From Acetivibrio clariflavus DSM 19732 (GTDB taxonomy: Bacteria > Bacillota > Clostridia > Acetivibrionales > Acetivibrionaceae), in NCBI RefSeq assembly GCF_000237085.1, contig NC_016627.1, positions 4,154,118 through 4,218,117 of the forward strand: a stretch of DNA of 64,000 nucleotides, read 5' to 3'. Positions 9,055 to 17,927 of this stretch are shown here, one piece after another (positions within the stretch are counted from its first letter, which is position 1; every line of letters starts with the position of its first letter). The position numbers and the translations under genes were made by a program. The notes under the pieces were generated by a model. That model saw only the letters and a program-made list of their open reading frames with translations. It was not told the origin of the DNA and made no database searches.

Positions 9055-9168
9055 ACCAAATAAAAAATGTAAAACATTCAATATATTTCAACAAATATAT
9101 AGTAAAAAACCTCCTTCAATGGTATAATGGAATCACGCAAAACCAACACCACAAAGGAGGTTTTTTAA

Positions 9169-10718
9169 ATGCTAAAAGATAAAAATAATCAATTAAGCAT
9201 CTATTCAATATTATACAATAAAATTCCAGAAAATCATATACTTAAATTAATAAATAATGCAATTGATTTTAGTTTTATTAATAAACTACTCGAAAAGTCC
9301 TATTGTAAATATTATGGCAGACCTGCAAAAGAACCTGAACTTATGTTAAGGCTTTTAATTCTTCAATATTTGTACAACTTATCCGATGAACGTGTAATCG
9401 AGGAAGCTTCATTAAATCTGGCTTACTTATGGTTTCTTGGAATTAATCCTGAAGAAGAACTTCCCCATCCGAGTTTACTGGCAAAATTCAGAGTTCACAG
9501 GCTACAGGAAGTTACAATGGATGAAATAATAACGGAAGTAGTAAAACAGTGTGTAGAAAAAAATATAATTAAGTCTGGTGGAATTAGTATTGATTGTACA
9601 CACACTCATGCCAATACTGTAAAAAAAGTACCCGAGAGGATATTAAAACATATTGCCAAAAAGATATTTAAAAATTTAGAAAAAGAGGCAGGAGAGATAC
9701 CGGAAGAAATCAATACAAATATTCCAAACTATAAGGAAATAGCAGATCATAGAGAAGCAAAAGCGACAATGAAGGCTTATGTGGAAGAAGTCATTGCGCA
9801 GGTTGAAGAAAAAATTGAAGGGGAAAACATACGAAAACATACAAAGTTATAGAAAAAGCCCGTGAGATATTAGAAGACCCAAAATTTATAGAACAAAAGA
9901 GTATAAGGTCATTAGTAGACCAGGATGCAAGAGTAGGATATAAATCGAAAACAGAAAGTTTTTTTGGATATAAAACAGAGTATGCAATGACGACAAAAGA
10001 AAGGATAATAACGGCAGTAAGGGTATATAACGGTGCATACGTTGACGGTACAGGATTTGAAGAATTAATTGATTTGACAAAGGATAGCGGAATAGAAATA
10101 AAAGAGGTATATGGGGATAAAGCATATTTCAGGAAGCCAATTTTAGATGTAATAAAAGAAAACGGTGCTGAAGCGTACATACCGATTAGTGAAATGGTAT
10201 ACAAAATAGATGAGAGTAAATATGCGTATAATAAGGATTCGGACCAATGGTTTTGTGATTATGGGAATTATACCGTAGAGAAGCAGAGAAAGATAAGAAA
10301 AAGAGACGGTCGAGAATCATGGAAATATAAGTTTGATGTAGAAGGATGTCAAAAATGTCCAAAGAAAGATCAATGCTTCAAAATAGGGAAATCAAATACT
10401 CTAGAAATAAGTGTAAATATACCTGAATATTATGAATACAGCCAAAGAGCAAAAACGAAGGAATTTATAGAAAAATATAAAGAACGAGCAAGTCAAGAGT
10501 GGAAAAATGGAGAGATGAAGAGATTTCATGGATTAAGCCGTGCCCGAGGGTACGGCTTAAGAAGCATGTCAATGCAATCAAAATTAACAGCATTGGCAGT
10601 AAATTTAAAGAGGATAGCCCAACTGGTATCCTCTTTAAGTAAAAATAATCATTATTTTTTGCTTTTGAAAATTAGAATTAAATGTTTTCGGCTGTATAAA
10701 ACTGTAAAAGTGGCTTAA
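9169..10718 (+). pseudogene. IS1182-family transposase, frameshifted
   Basis: A DDE transposase. The N-terminal half is open from ATG 9169 (AAAGGAGG upstream) to TAG 9852 and has the DUF772-type features YYGRPAKEPELMLRLL, LPHPSLLAKFR and SIDCTHTHANT. The C-terminal half continues in the -1 frame (REILEDPKFIEQK, LVDQDARVGYKSKTESFFGYKTEY, EVYGDKAYF, CQKCPKKDQC, RFHGLSRARGYGLRSM) to TAA 10718. The two halves join between 9819 and 9852, so a net one-base loss or two-base gain inactivates the gene. The upstream part of the -1 frame meets a stop at 9816, and no canonical slippery heptamer is in phase, so programmed frameshifting is unlikely. A perfect 10-bp tandem repeat GAAAACATAC at 9823-9842 marks the damaged spot. 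Confidence 0.85.
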
Positions 10719-10728
10719 AAAACCCTAC

Positions 10729-10756
10729 TTTTTCAGTGGTTTCGAACCGTCCCTTG
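10729..10756 (-). repeat. Right inverted repeat of IS1182-type element
   Basis: TTTTTCAGTGGTTTCG plus a diverged outer tip; complement of the left end. Confidence 0.8.
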
Positions 10757-10766
10757 TTTTATTGTT

Positions 10767-11300
10767 TTACAACGGTTTTGAATATATTAAAGAATGTATT
10801 AGCTTTCCGTTTATAAATTCCGATTTCATTAAATCGACTTTATTTATATCAATTTTTATTTTCTCCAAAGTATCCTTAAGTTCACCTGTGTCAAAGCCAT
10901 CTTTCAATATAACCTTTCTTCCTATGGTTATATGAGGTTTATATTCTCTGTTTTCCAACTCAAAGTCCTTCTCTATCAGGCTTTGATGTAATTTTTTCTG
11001 CATATTGAATAGGGTATCATTATTTTCTACTCCCAACCAATAAATATTCCCTTCCGGTCTCTTAAAATATCCTACTTTGGTTAACCCAAACGTAAATGCC
11101 TCAAAATTAAGTTCATTCATTATTTCCTTGATGGTATTCAATCTATTTTTCTGTATCTCTCCTAAAAACTCTAATGTAAGATGTATATGTTCCTCATTTA
11201 CAAATTTGCCTTGAATGGAATTTGACTTGACCTTGTTAATTATATCATAAATTTTAGCTTTTATCTCACTATCAAAATTTAGCGATATAAATAATCTCAT
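10767..11300 (-). CDS. thpR: RNA 2',3'-cyclic phosphodiesterase (2H family)
   Basis: A 177-aa LigT/ThpR protein that opens 2',3'-cyclic phosphates at RNA ends. The two catalytic H-x-T/S-x motifs are visible: HLTL near residue 40 within EEHIHLTLEFLGE and HITI near residue 125 within YKPHITIGR. The N-terminal MRLFISLNF is typical. ATG 11300 has GGAGAAG 8 nt upstream. Its stop is only 10 bp from the IS1182-type element, so its native downstream neighbour and terminator may have been displaced. It follows the DinB/DUF3795 gene by 69 nt. Confidence 0.9.
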   Translation of the reverse strand: MRLFISLNFDSEIKAKIYDIINKVKSNSIQGKFVNEEHIHLTLEFLGEIQKNRLNTIKEIMNELNFEAFTFGLTKVGYFKRPEGNIYWLGVENNDTLFNMQKKLHQSLIEKDFELENREYKPHITIGRKVILKDGFDTGELKDTLEKIKIDINKVDLMKSEFINGKLIHSLIYSKPL

Positions 11301-11369
11301 ACAGTTCTTCTCCTTTTATTCATTTCTTGAATCCATATTAAAAAGCATCTGTTAATGGAAACATATAAA

Positions 11370-12434
11370 TCACGTACTGTATTCATTCTCCAGTATCTTC
11401 AATCCTTCATACATATCCTGCCCCAGTAACTCCTGAGTTTTAGCAAAATCAAACCTCTCATGAAGCTTGTCTTGCACTTTAAGGAAAGCTTTCTTGCCAT
11501 ATTTCCGTATAAACATAGCCTGCGCCTCAGCTGAAGCCGATCCGTCATTATCCGGAGTATAAAATCCTTTTGTACAGTTTTCCAGTTCTGAGCACTCATA
11601 GCACCCATCTATGTTTTTTTCACTGCAGCAAACCATGTTAGGGCATCTCTTGTCTTCATATAATGTTGCAAAGGAACAGACATTATATTTCGTCCTACAG
11701 GATCCGCACCATTCACCCAAAAAGCAATGATTGCAGGATAACCCACAGTATCCTACAGGATCCACACCTTTACGAGCATTTTTGCACAACTTATTCTTAA
11801 TCCGACGCATCGCCTCAATATGCATGATCCAATGCCTGCTGAAAGGCATTTTTATCAAGCCGCGAATATCCTTGTTGCACCAGTAATCGATAAGCCATCT
11901 GGCATTCTCATCCTGACTGACACAGCCGGATTCAGCAAGTCTTTCTTTATCGGAATCCGAAAACCCGTTTTTCATCTGCGAATATTGCAATTCTGCAAGA
12001 AGTGTGTTGGTAGAAAGCATAACTTCTTTGGCATATTCATATAAAGCCTTGATATTGAGTTTTTTTGAAAACTCTGCAATTTCCTGTCCCTGCAGTTCAT
12101 TGCCGGTTGTGATGACGGGCGAGCCGATTTTTTTCTGATATTCGCCTATCACAATTATCTGCTCATCCTTTGCGATCAATGTATGGGCTACAATATCCTC
12201 AATTCGAAAGATGTGCCAGATAGAATAGGCAAGAGTCTTACTGTGATAACCCTTCGCATTTGCAAAAGGCATCTGATAAAATGCTTTGGCAGGATATCCG
12301 TTTGCAATCTGTGTAATCTGCTCAAACATCTCTCTCCTGAGTTCAACGAGCAGTTCTATTCCATCCTTATATGTAGCCTCTTTTGCAAGAAGAATCTGGA
12401 TTCGTTTATTCTTCTCTGACCATTCATTGTTCAA
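11370..12434 (-). CDS. DinB-like four-helix domain fused to cysteine-rich DUF3795 domain
   Basis: 354 aa in two parts. Residues about 1-215 resemble DinB/DUF664 four-helix-bundle proteins (Bacillithiol/thiol-transferase type fold), with HSKTLAYSIWHIFRIEDIVAH and SRHWIMHIEAMRRI carrying the metal-type His residues. The C-terminal part has eleven Cys in VGYCGLSCNHCF, WCGSCRTKYNVCSF, KRCPNMVCC and CYECSELENC, the layout of DUF3795 putative Fe-S or zinc domains. Start is TTG 12434 with AAAGGAGG 11 nt upstream. It is downstream of a decayed FMN-reductase gene, which hints at redox work. The fusion is unusual and its function is unknown. Confidence 0.7.
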   Translation of the reverse strand: MNNEWSEKNKRIQILLAKEATYKDGIELLVELRREMFEQITQIANGYPAKAFYQMPFANAKGYHSKTLAYSIWHIFRIEDIVAHTLIAKDEQIIVIGEYQKKIGSPVITTGNELQGQEIAEFSKKLNIKALYEYAKEVMLSTNTLLAELQYSQMKNGFSDSDKERLAESGCVSQDENARWLIDYWCNKDIRGLIKMPFSRHWIMHIEAMRRIKNKLCKNARKGVDPVGYCGLSCNHCFLGEWCGSCRTKYNVCSFATLYEDKRCPNMVCCSEKNIDGCYECSELENCTKGFYTPDNDGSASAEAQAMFIRKYGKKAFLKVQDKLHERFDFAKTQELLGQDMYEGLKILENEYST

Positions 12435-12505
12435 TGTACTTATATCCTCCTTTGTTTTCTCAAATAAATTTAGATATTATTTTAGAAACAGTCTTTACAG
12501 CCGCC

Positions 12506-12776
12506 TTATTTTACCTCTCCGGCTATTCTTCTTGCAAACCGTTTTGCACCTTCCACAGCCTCTTTGTTCTGCATAGCAGCCTTATTGTCTACATCTCTCA
12601 CACTATACATTCCAATATATTCAAGGGACGAATGCGTACAAAAATTCTTTATTACTGCCTCAAAGGAGGTACAGGCATTCAATCTCAATCACTTTTAGTT
12701 CCTCGAGAAATGTCTTGCGCAGTTCCGCAGTATTTCCATCAACACGGGGGCTGCCCATAAAAATAAGTACTTTCAC
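12506..12776 (-). pseudogene. NADPH-dependent FMN reductase/iron-sulfur flavoprotein relic (internal deletion)
   Basis: GTG 12776 has AGGAG 8 nt upstream and opens a frame reading MKVLIFMGSPRVDGNTAEL, the FMN-phosphate-binding start of NAD(P)H-dependent FMN reductases. The frame stops after about 38 codons. The expected C-terminus (IGMYSVRDVDNKAAMQNKEA then VEGAKRFARRIAGEVK) continues in another frame to 12506. About half of the usual 180-200 residues, including the middle of the flavodoxin fold, is missing, so this is a deleted and dead gene. Confidence 0.7.
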
Positions 12777-13301
12777 TTATCTTTCTCCTGCTATAAAAGG
12801 ATTATTTTTCATTACTATATCAATATATTTGCACGAATTCAATAAAATTTTGTAATTTATTTGAAGGGAAAACTAATCTGTTCTGCCAACCTCATTCTTT
12901 CCAATAAATCCAAATAGACCACAATCAAATTCTGACTTCAAAAATATTAACCAGTCTATACATCATTTAGTTTTCTTGCATAGTATTTAATCCATTCTTT
13001 CTCCTCAACCCTATTATAAATGTCCGTTAGTTGACAACCAACTCAATCAGATAAATTTTAGGGAAGTTGATATGTTCCAGTAACCGGATATATTAAATCG
13101 AAGTTTTCTTAATCTGTATTATCAGTATCTTCAACGTAAGTATTTACATATGCCCAAATCTATAATAAATACATTAATAATAAGGGTTTTAGAAATGAGC
13201 ATCATTATTTCGTCGAAGTTTTTAACCTATAATGGTGAGTTTGAAAATACTCGATATACATTCTCTTTCCGTTTTGAGACTGCAAAGTGCTCTGCATTGT
13301 G
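12777..13301. other. Intergenic region, gene-poor
   Basis: About 525 nt without an intact gene. On the - strand short coding-like tails occur (one containing NRVEEKEWIKYYARKLNDV, another EFDCGLFGFIGKNEVGRTD) in different frames, so it may contain the debris of a gene. There is a near-palindrome GTTAGTTGACAACCAAC at about 13026. Its right end leads into the blaI-like promoter. Confidence 0.3.
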
Positions 13302-13343
13302 TTGACAATGTAAACACATTGGTATATAATATGTTTACATTGT
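13302..13343 (+). promoter_or_regulatory. Promoter with 12-bp operator dyad for blaI/blaR-like genes
   Basis: TTGACA (13302-13307), 17-bp spacer, TATAAT (13325-13330) form a near-consensus sigma-A promoter. A perfect 12-bp inverted repeat, ACAATGTAAACA (13305-13316) and TGTTTACATTGT (13332-13343), overlaps the -35 element and the transcription start. BlaI/MecI/CopY repressors bind such TACA/TGTA dyads, so autorepression of the downstream pair is very likely. Confidence 0.9.
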
Positions 13344-13366
13344 AGACAGTGAGGAGCTTGATTGAA

Positions 13367-13759
13367 ATGAAAAAGCAGAATATTAGTCTTACTAATGCCG
13401 AATGGAATCTCATGGAATGCCTGTGGGATGCATCACCGCGAACCGGCAGAGAGGTAACGGAATATTTGAAGAAACATGTGGGCTGGACCCGGAGCACAAC
13501 CCTGACGATGCTTAGACGTATGACGGATAAGGGCTTAATCAGATGTGAGGACAATGAAGGAATAAAGATCTACTCTCCTCTCATTAAGCGGGAGGACGCA
13601 GTTATCAAGGAAACGGACAACTTCCTTAACCGGGTTTACAAAGGCAGCATCAGCCTTATGATGAGCACCATTACAAAGAAGCTGGATCTCACAAAGGAAG
13701 AAATTGAAGAATTGTACGCAATCCTTCGTGAAGCTGAAGTCAAGGAGGGAGAGAAATGA
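13367..13759 (+). CDS. BlaI/MecI/CopY-family transcriptional repressor
   Basis: A 130-aa winged-helix repressor. It has the family start ISLTNAEWNLMECLWDASP, the recognition region STTLTMLRRMTDKGLIRC and a C-terminal dimerisation helix region. Start chosen at ATG 13367, with GAGGAG 10 nt upstream; the frame also has an in-frame GTG at 13349 that overlaps this site. The repressor gene sits 24 nt behind a perfect operator dyad. It overlaps the M56 protease gene by ATGA, the classical blaI-blaR1 arrangement in which the membrane protease triggers cleavage of the repressor. Confidence 0.92.
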   Translation: MKKQNISLTNAEWNLMECLWDASPRTGREVTEYLKKHVGWTRSTTLTMLRRMTDKGLIRCEDNEGIKIYSPLIKREDAVIKETDNFLNRVYKGSISLMMSTITKKLDLTKEEIEELYAILREAEVKEGEK

Positions 13760-15363
13760 CAGAATTTATCATTACTTCCTCCGTTCTTATCCTTGTGGTA
13801 ATTCTATTGCGGCATTTTTTAAAGGGCAAAATCAGCTTGCACATGCAATACGCCCTTTGGGCACTGGTGCTGATACGTTTGATTGTACCCATTAACTTGT
13901 TTGAAAGCCCAATTAGTGTAATGAACACCATTGAACGTTCGGCAGTCTATAAGACGGCTGAACAGACGCTTTTAAGAACTCAGGTATACTCTGATGTAAT
14001 ATTTAACAGTGAAATGACGCCAGATGAGGCGAGTAAAGTCGGAAAAGGTACATTGCGTGAAATTCAAGGGTATCCAATAGAAAGCGGTTATGCACACTTG
14101 CATACATATATTTTTATGGATTCTCTTGGTACGGTACTGGCCCGGATATTGAGAACAGTATGGCTTGCCGGAGTTGCCATTGTCGGCCTGACCTTGCTTT
14201 TTTCGAACCTTAGTTTCAACAAGAAACTGAGAAAAACCAGAATACGCTATCAGACAAACAATTGTAAACGGCCAGTCTATTTAGTTAAGAACTTACCTTC
14301 GCCCTGCCTGTACGGATTCTTTAATCCTGTGATCTATATCACTCCGAACGTTGCCGATGATACGTTAAAATTGCGCCATGTGCTGGCCCACGAACAGACC
14401 CATTACCGACACGGCGACCACATCTGGGCGGCACTGCGCGGTTTATGCCTCGTCGTACATTGGTACAACCCGCTTGTTTGGCTGGCGGCAACACTTTCCC
14501 GCCGGGATTCCGAATTAGCCTGCGATGAGGGAACCATCAAACAACTCGGCGAGGCAAGTCGCCTGGAATACGGACGGACGATCATCGATCTTACTTGCGA
14601 GAAACGCAAAACCATGGATTTGCTTTGCTGCGCTACCTCCATGACTGACGAGAAAAAAGGTATCAAGGAACGCGTTACACTTATCGCAAGAAAGCCAAAA
14701 GTCCTCGTGCCGGCATTGGTTACAGCCGTACTCGTCGCCACTGTTGCGGTCGGCTGCACCTTCACGGGATCAAAATTCGAAAATGCTGAGATCATTCCGC
14801 TGACGGCTGATGAAGTAGAGATATATAATAAAGTTTTTGATCCCATGTTGTATGACGAGCACGGCAACCCCATCGGTATCAATCCGCTCAACCAATTTCT
14901 TACCTCTTATTATGACCGACCGGAGGATATTAATCTGGCCGAATTGCTGCGTTATTTTCCGTCTGATGGAGATGTGAAGGATGAAGCTGAATTTGAATCC
15001 CTCAAAGCCTCAGAAAGCTGGCCTTTCGGCGCCGATGCAACTCTGGCCAGCATGCCCGTCCCTATCCACAGATTTACCGCAGAAACCATAAACGATACGC
15101 TGGAAAAGTATATGGGCATTATGCTGGATGATTTGAGTGGCGTAGGAATGGATGAGCTGATTTATCTTAATGCATATAACGCATATTACAACTTTACCAG
15201 CGATGCAGGGTTTGGTTCCTTCGTTTGCTTGAGTGGTGAAAAACAGGGGGATATTATACGACTGTACAGCGAACACGCAATACTCACGCTGAAAAAACAG
15301 GGTGACGGCTTTATTATTGTGTCTCATCAGCCCATTGGGGATGGTGCTAATAATAACCGGTAA
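13756..15363 (+). CDS. BlaR1/MecR1-like M56 metalloprotease sensor with non-standard extracellular domain
   Basis: 535 aa. Membrane segments lie near residues 3-20, 31-47, 122-150 and 315-335. Between the third and fourth are the cytosolic zinc protease motifs HEQTH (residues 212-216) and SELACDE (252-258), diagnostic of peptidase M56. The C-terminal 200 residues outside the membrane do not look like the penicillin-binding sensor of BlaR1: I see no SxxK followed by an SxN and KTG triad in order. The ligand is therefore probably not a beta-lactam. Signal would pass through proteolysis of the upstream BlaI-like repressor. It converges on the 3' end of an ABC permease gene. Confidence 0.88.
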   Translation: MTEFIITSSVLILVVILLRHFLKGKISLHMQYALWALVLIRLIVPINLFESPISVMNTIERSAVYKTAEQTLLRTQVYSDVIFNSEMTPDEASKVGKGTLREIQGYPIESGYAHLHTYIFMDSLGTVLARILRTVWLAGVAIVGLTLLFSNLSFNKKLRKTRIRYQTNNCKRPVYLVKNLPSPCLYGFFNPVIYITPNVADDTLKLRHVLAHEQTHYRHGDHIWAALRGLCLVVHWYNPLVWLAATLSRRDSELACDEGTIKQLGEASRLEYGRTIIDLTCEKRKTMDLLCCATSMTDEKKGIKERVTLIARKPKVLVPALVTAVLVATVAVGCTFTGSKFENAEIIPLTADEVEIYNKVFDPMLYDEHGNPIGINPLNQFLTSYYDRPEDINLAELLRYFPSDGDVKDEAEFESLKASESWPFGADATLASMPVPIHRFTAETINDTLEKYMGIMLDDLSGVGMDELIYLNAYNAYYNFTSDAGFGSFVCLSGEKQGDIIRLYSEHAILTLKKQGDGFIIVSHQPIGDGANNNR

Positions 15364-15386
15364 CCCATTGATATCATTTTAGAATA

Positions 15387-17927
15387 CTACTCCACCTCCC
15401 GGAGTCTCTCGACGATACTTTGCCTGTCGGTCATGATATATGACAGCAGGGGAATAATCATTCCAATTACAAACAAAAATGGGAGTACGACTAAAAGCGG
15501 CCATAGGATAAACCGGTAACGGAAGAACCACAGCAAATTTTCCAGAGGTCTGACAATCAAAAGTGAAAAAATCATACCGAAAACAAACGAAAACATGCAA
15601 GTTCCAAGAGCATAGTATACCCCTTCAAGCATCAGCATACTACATAGTTGCTTCCGCGTCATTCCAATACTCTGCAGCATAGCAAATTCCTTTCGGCGGG
15701 AAAAGATACTGGTAAGGATAGTGTTGATGAAATTGAGTATACCGATAAGTCCAATCACAAAACTTAGTACGCTGCCAATCATAACAACAGTGTCGCGCAT
15801 ATCGGAAAATTCTTTGAGGATTGTAAACTTCGAGCTGTAATTCATTGCAGGCTCTACAGAATCGGTGTAACCTTGCAAAAATTGCTCCATCTCGGCTTCA
15901 AAGTCGTCAGAAACATTGAAGGCATAGCTCATAACTGCAGGATTTGCCACCAAGGTTTTGTAAACATCTGCAGGAAGGTAGAAGGTATAGTCCCATCTTA
16001 TCCGGTCTGAATTGGAAAAGGTTTTAACGGCCACATGGCCAAGCACTGTAAACTCCTGTGTAGTGTACTCACTTTCCCAATGTTTTTCCGTCATTCCTTT
16101 GTAGCTATGAAGCGTGATGGTTTCCCCCACTTTAAAATGAGTGGTTTCAATTTCCGGTATATTATTGTCATTCAGATAAACACCCTCCAGAATATATTTT
16201 CCGGAAGACAGCTTTTCAAAATCCAATTCGCCGTCAATAAGTTCCAGCCTCTTAAGCGGCAGCTCCTCTAAGCCATATACTGCAGCTATGAAGTCACCGT
16301 TAGGGTCAATATTATATTTCTGTTCTGTGTTTTTTTCGTCCTCCACAGTAATCATTTCCGTTCTGCCGCCATACAGTCGTCCTCCCTCTTCAAATCCCGG
16401 CCGGTTTTTTACCGCCTGAATCAAGCTTTCACTGGTCTGATTTTCAGGACCGCGGAAATTATTAAGAAAGTAATCTGCATGGGCAATTAGAAAATCAGTA
16501 TCCACAAATTGGGCAAGAAATTTATCCAGGTCAATGCTCTGAGACAGAGTAAATACCGTGTTCAGCAGCACAAGGCTCAAAGACAGGCTGATGAACACCA
16601 GAGCAGTGCGTTTTTTGTTTCGTCCCAAATTTGCCAAAGCCATGCGATGTATTTTCGCGCCACTGACAGATTTTTTCTGCTTTTTCGTTTGTTTAATATT
16701 CCCATCCGTATACCGCACTGCCTCCAGTGGCGATACAGCAGCGGCTATCCTTCCCGGCTTAAAGGTGCTGATAAACACAGTAACTACAGAAAACAGGGCT
16801 GCGCCTATGAAAATTACCGGTCTGGGAGATACGGATACCGCACTTCCGGCATACGTGGAGTTCCTCACAATAAGCGGAACAAAAGCTTTACCAGTGAAAT
16901 AACCTGCAATAAGCCCGAAAGGAACGCCAAACGCCGAAAGAATCAATGCCTGCCTTCGTATAATATGGCGTATCTGTTTTCCCGTTGTTCCGATGGTTTT
17001 CATTAGGCCATAAAACCGGATATCCCGGATGACTGAAATCTGAAAAATGTTGTAGATGATAAGATAGCCTGTGAAAATGATGAGCATAAGGCCGGACACC
17101 AGCACAATCAGCGTGCTTGCATCCATGCCGAAATTAGTTGAAAGGTATGCCCAGTTCACATTATGCTCCAGATAATCGGGCGAGTTAGGATCCATCGAAT
17201 AACCGCTGTCGGTTATGACTTTTCCCAGTTTTCCTTCCAAATCAAGGCTGTTTTTAAACATGATACATGCATTTATTGAGCCTGTCATCGAATAATCCTG
17301 CCTATAGGTGTTCTTAAGTTCATCAAGATGGGCATCAACATAGGCTCGCGATGCAATTATCCGCCCCACGTTGAAAACGGGATCGCTTTCCCACCAGCCT
17401 GCAAGGACAAAATCCCGCTGCACTTTCTCGCCTCTAATATTCAGCACCAGCGTAATGGGAGCACCTACTTCAAGGGGAACACCCAAAAGCTGCAAGGTTT
17501 TTGTATCTGCGATGACTTCATTTTCAGCCACAGGCTTGTGTCCGTTTGTGGGTTCGGAAAATCCAAGCTTCATCCCAATATCATCAAAATACCAGAATTC
17601 GGTGTGACGCTTTAAAAACGCTTCGTTTTCCACACCGTCACATAATGCCTGGTTATAGGAAATTTCTTTTATCAGCGGATGATCTTTGACATTGTTGAAT
17701 TGCTCGTCGGTAATATATTTCAGTACTGCATGTCCGTCACCGCCCGACTGACGCATCGCAGCCCTCTGAAGGCTTTCCACTGTGCCCATGCCCATTGTAA
17801 AAAGGGTGGTAAACAGCACCGATGTTAAGGCAATTGCAATAATCGCAATGAGATTTCGTGTTCTGTTGGCACGAAAACTTTTGTCCGCCAAATTCCGGAT
17901 GGCTTTTTTGTTTTTTACCGTAATCAT
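15387..17927 (-). CDS. ABC transporter permease, FtsX/MacB-type, large
   Basis: 846 aa. The first membrane helix is at about residues 26-46 (NLIAIIAIALTSVLFTTLFT). A soluble extracellular domain follows, then an FtsX module with three helices around residues 255-390. A second long extracellular domain is followed by a second FtsX module at the C-terminus (MIGSVLSFVIGLIGILNF to LLVVLPFLFVIGMIIPLL). The EFAMLQSIGMTRKQL and FYGLMKTIGTTGKQI coupling helices are repeated, as in two-module exporters. ATG 17927 overlaps the ATPase stop (ATGA). Such permeases with an adjacent OmpR-type system usually export or resist antimicrobial peptides; substrate here is unknown. Confidence 0.9.
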   Translation of the reverse strand: MITVKNKKAIRNLADKSFRANRTRNLIAIIAIALTSVLFTTLFTMGMGTVESLQRAAMRQSGGDGHAVLKYITDEQFNNVKDHPLIKEISYNQALCDGVENEAFLKRHTEFWYFDDIGMKLGFSEPTNGHKPVAENEVIADTKTLQLLGVPLEVGAPITLVLNIRGEKVQRDFVLAGWWESDPVFNVGRIIASRAYVDAHLDELKNTYRQDYSMTGSINACIMFKNSLDLEGKLGKVITDSGYSMDPNSPDYLEHNVNWAYLSTNFGMDASTLIVLVSGLMLIIFTGYLIIYNIFQISVIRDIRFYGLMKTIGTTGKQIRHIIRRQALILSAFGVPFGLIAGYFTGKAFVPLIVRNSTYAGSAVSVSPRPVIFIGAALFSVVTVFISTFKPGRIAAAVSPLEAVRYTDGNIKQTKKQKKSVSGAKIHRMALANLGRNKKRTALVFISLSLSLVLLNTVFTLSQSIDLDKFLAQFVDTDFLIAHADYFLNNFRGPENQTSESLIQAVKNRPGFEEGGRLYGGRTEMITVEDEKNTEQKYNIDPNGDFIAAVYGLEELPLKRLELIDGELDFEKLSSGKYILEGVYLNDNNIPEIETTHFKVGETITLHSYKGMTEKHWESEYTTQEFTVLGHVAVKTFSNSDRIRWDYTFYLPADVYKTLVANPAVMSYAFNVSDDFEAEMEQFLQGYTDSVEPAMNYSSKFTILKEFSDMRDTVVMIGSVLSFVIGLIGILNFINTILTSIFSRRKEFAMLQSIGMTRKQLCSMLMLEGVYYALGTCMFSFVFGMIFSLLIVRPLENLLWFFRYRFILWPLLVVLPFLFVIGMIIPLLSYIMTDRQSIVERLREVE

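Larger units (their letters stand above)
9026..10756 (+). mobile_element. IS1182-family insertion sequence with broken transposase
   Basis: A 1.73-kb element bounded by imperfect inverted repeats of about 28 bp. The left end (9026-9054) carries CGAAACCACTGAAAAA and the right end (10729-10756) carries its exact complement TTTTTCAGTGGTTTCG; the outer bases differ at a few positions. It contains one transposase gene in two frames. No target duplication is evident. It lies 10 bp beyond the thpR stop. Confidence 0.85.

Noticed and set aside
9809-9852. Programmed -1 frameshifting in the IS1182-type transposase
   Set aside because: The A-run at 9809-9814 is followed by a -1 frame stop at 9816, and no X-XXY-YYZ heptamer in phase lies between 9819 and 9850; mutation is simpler.
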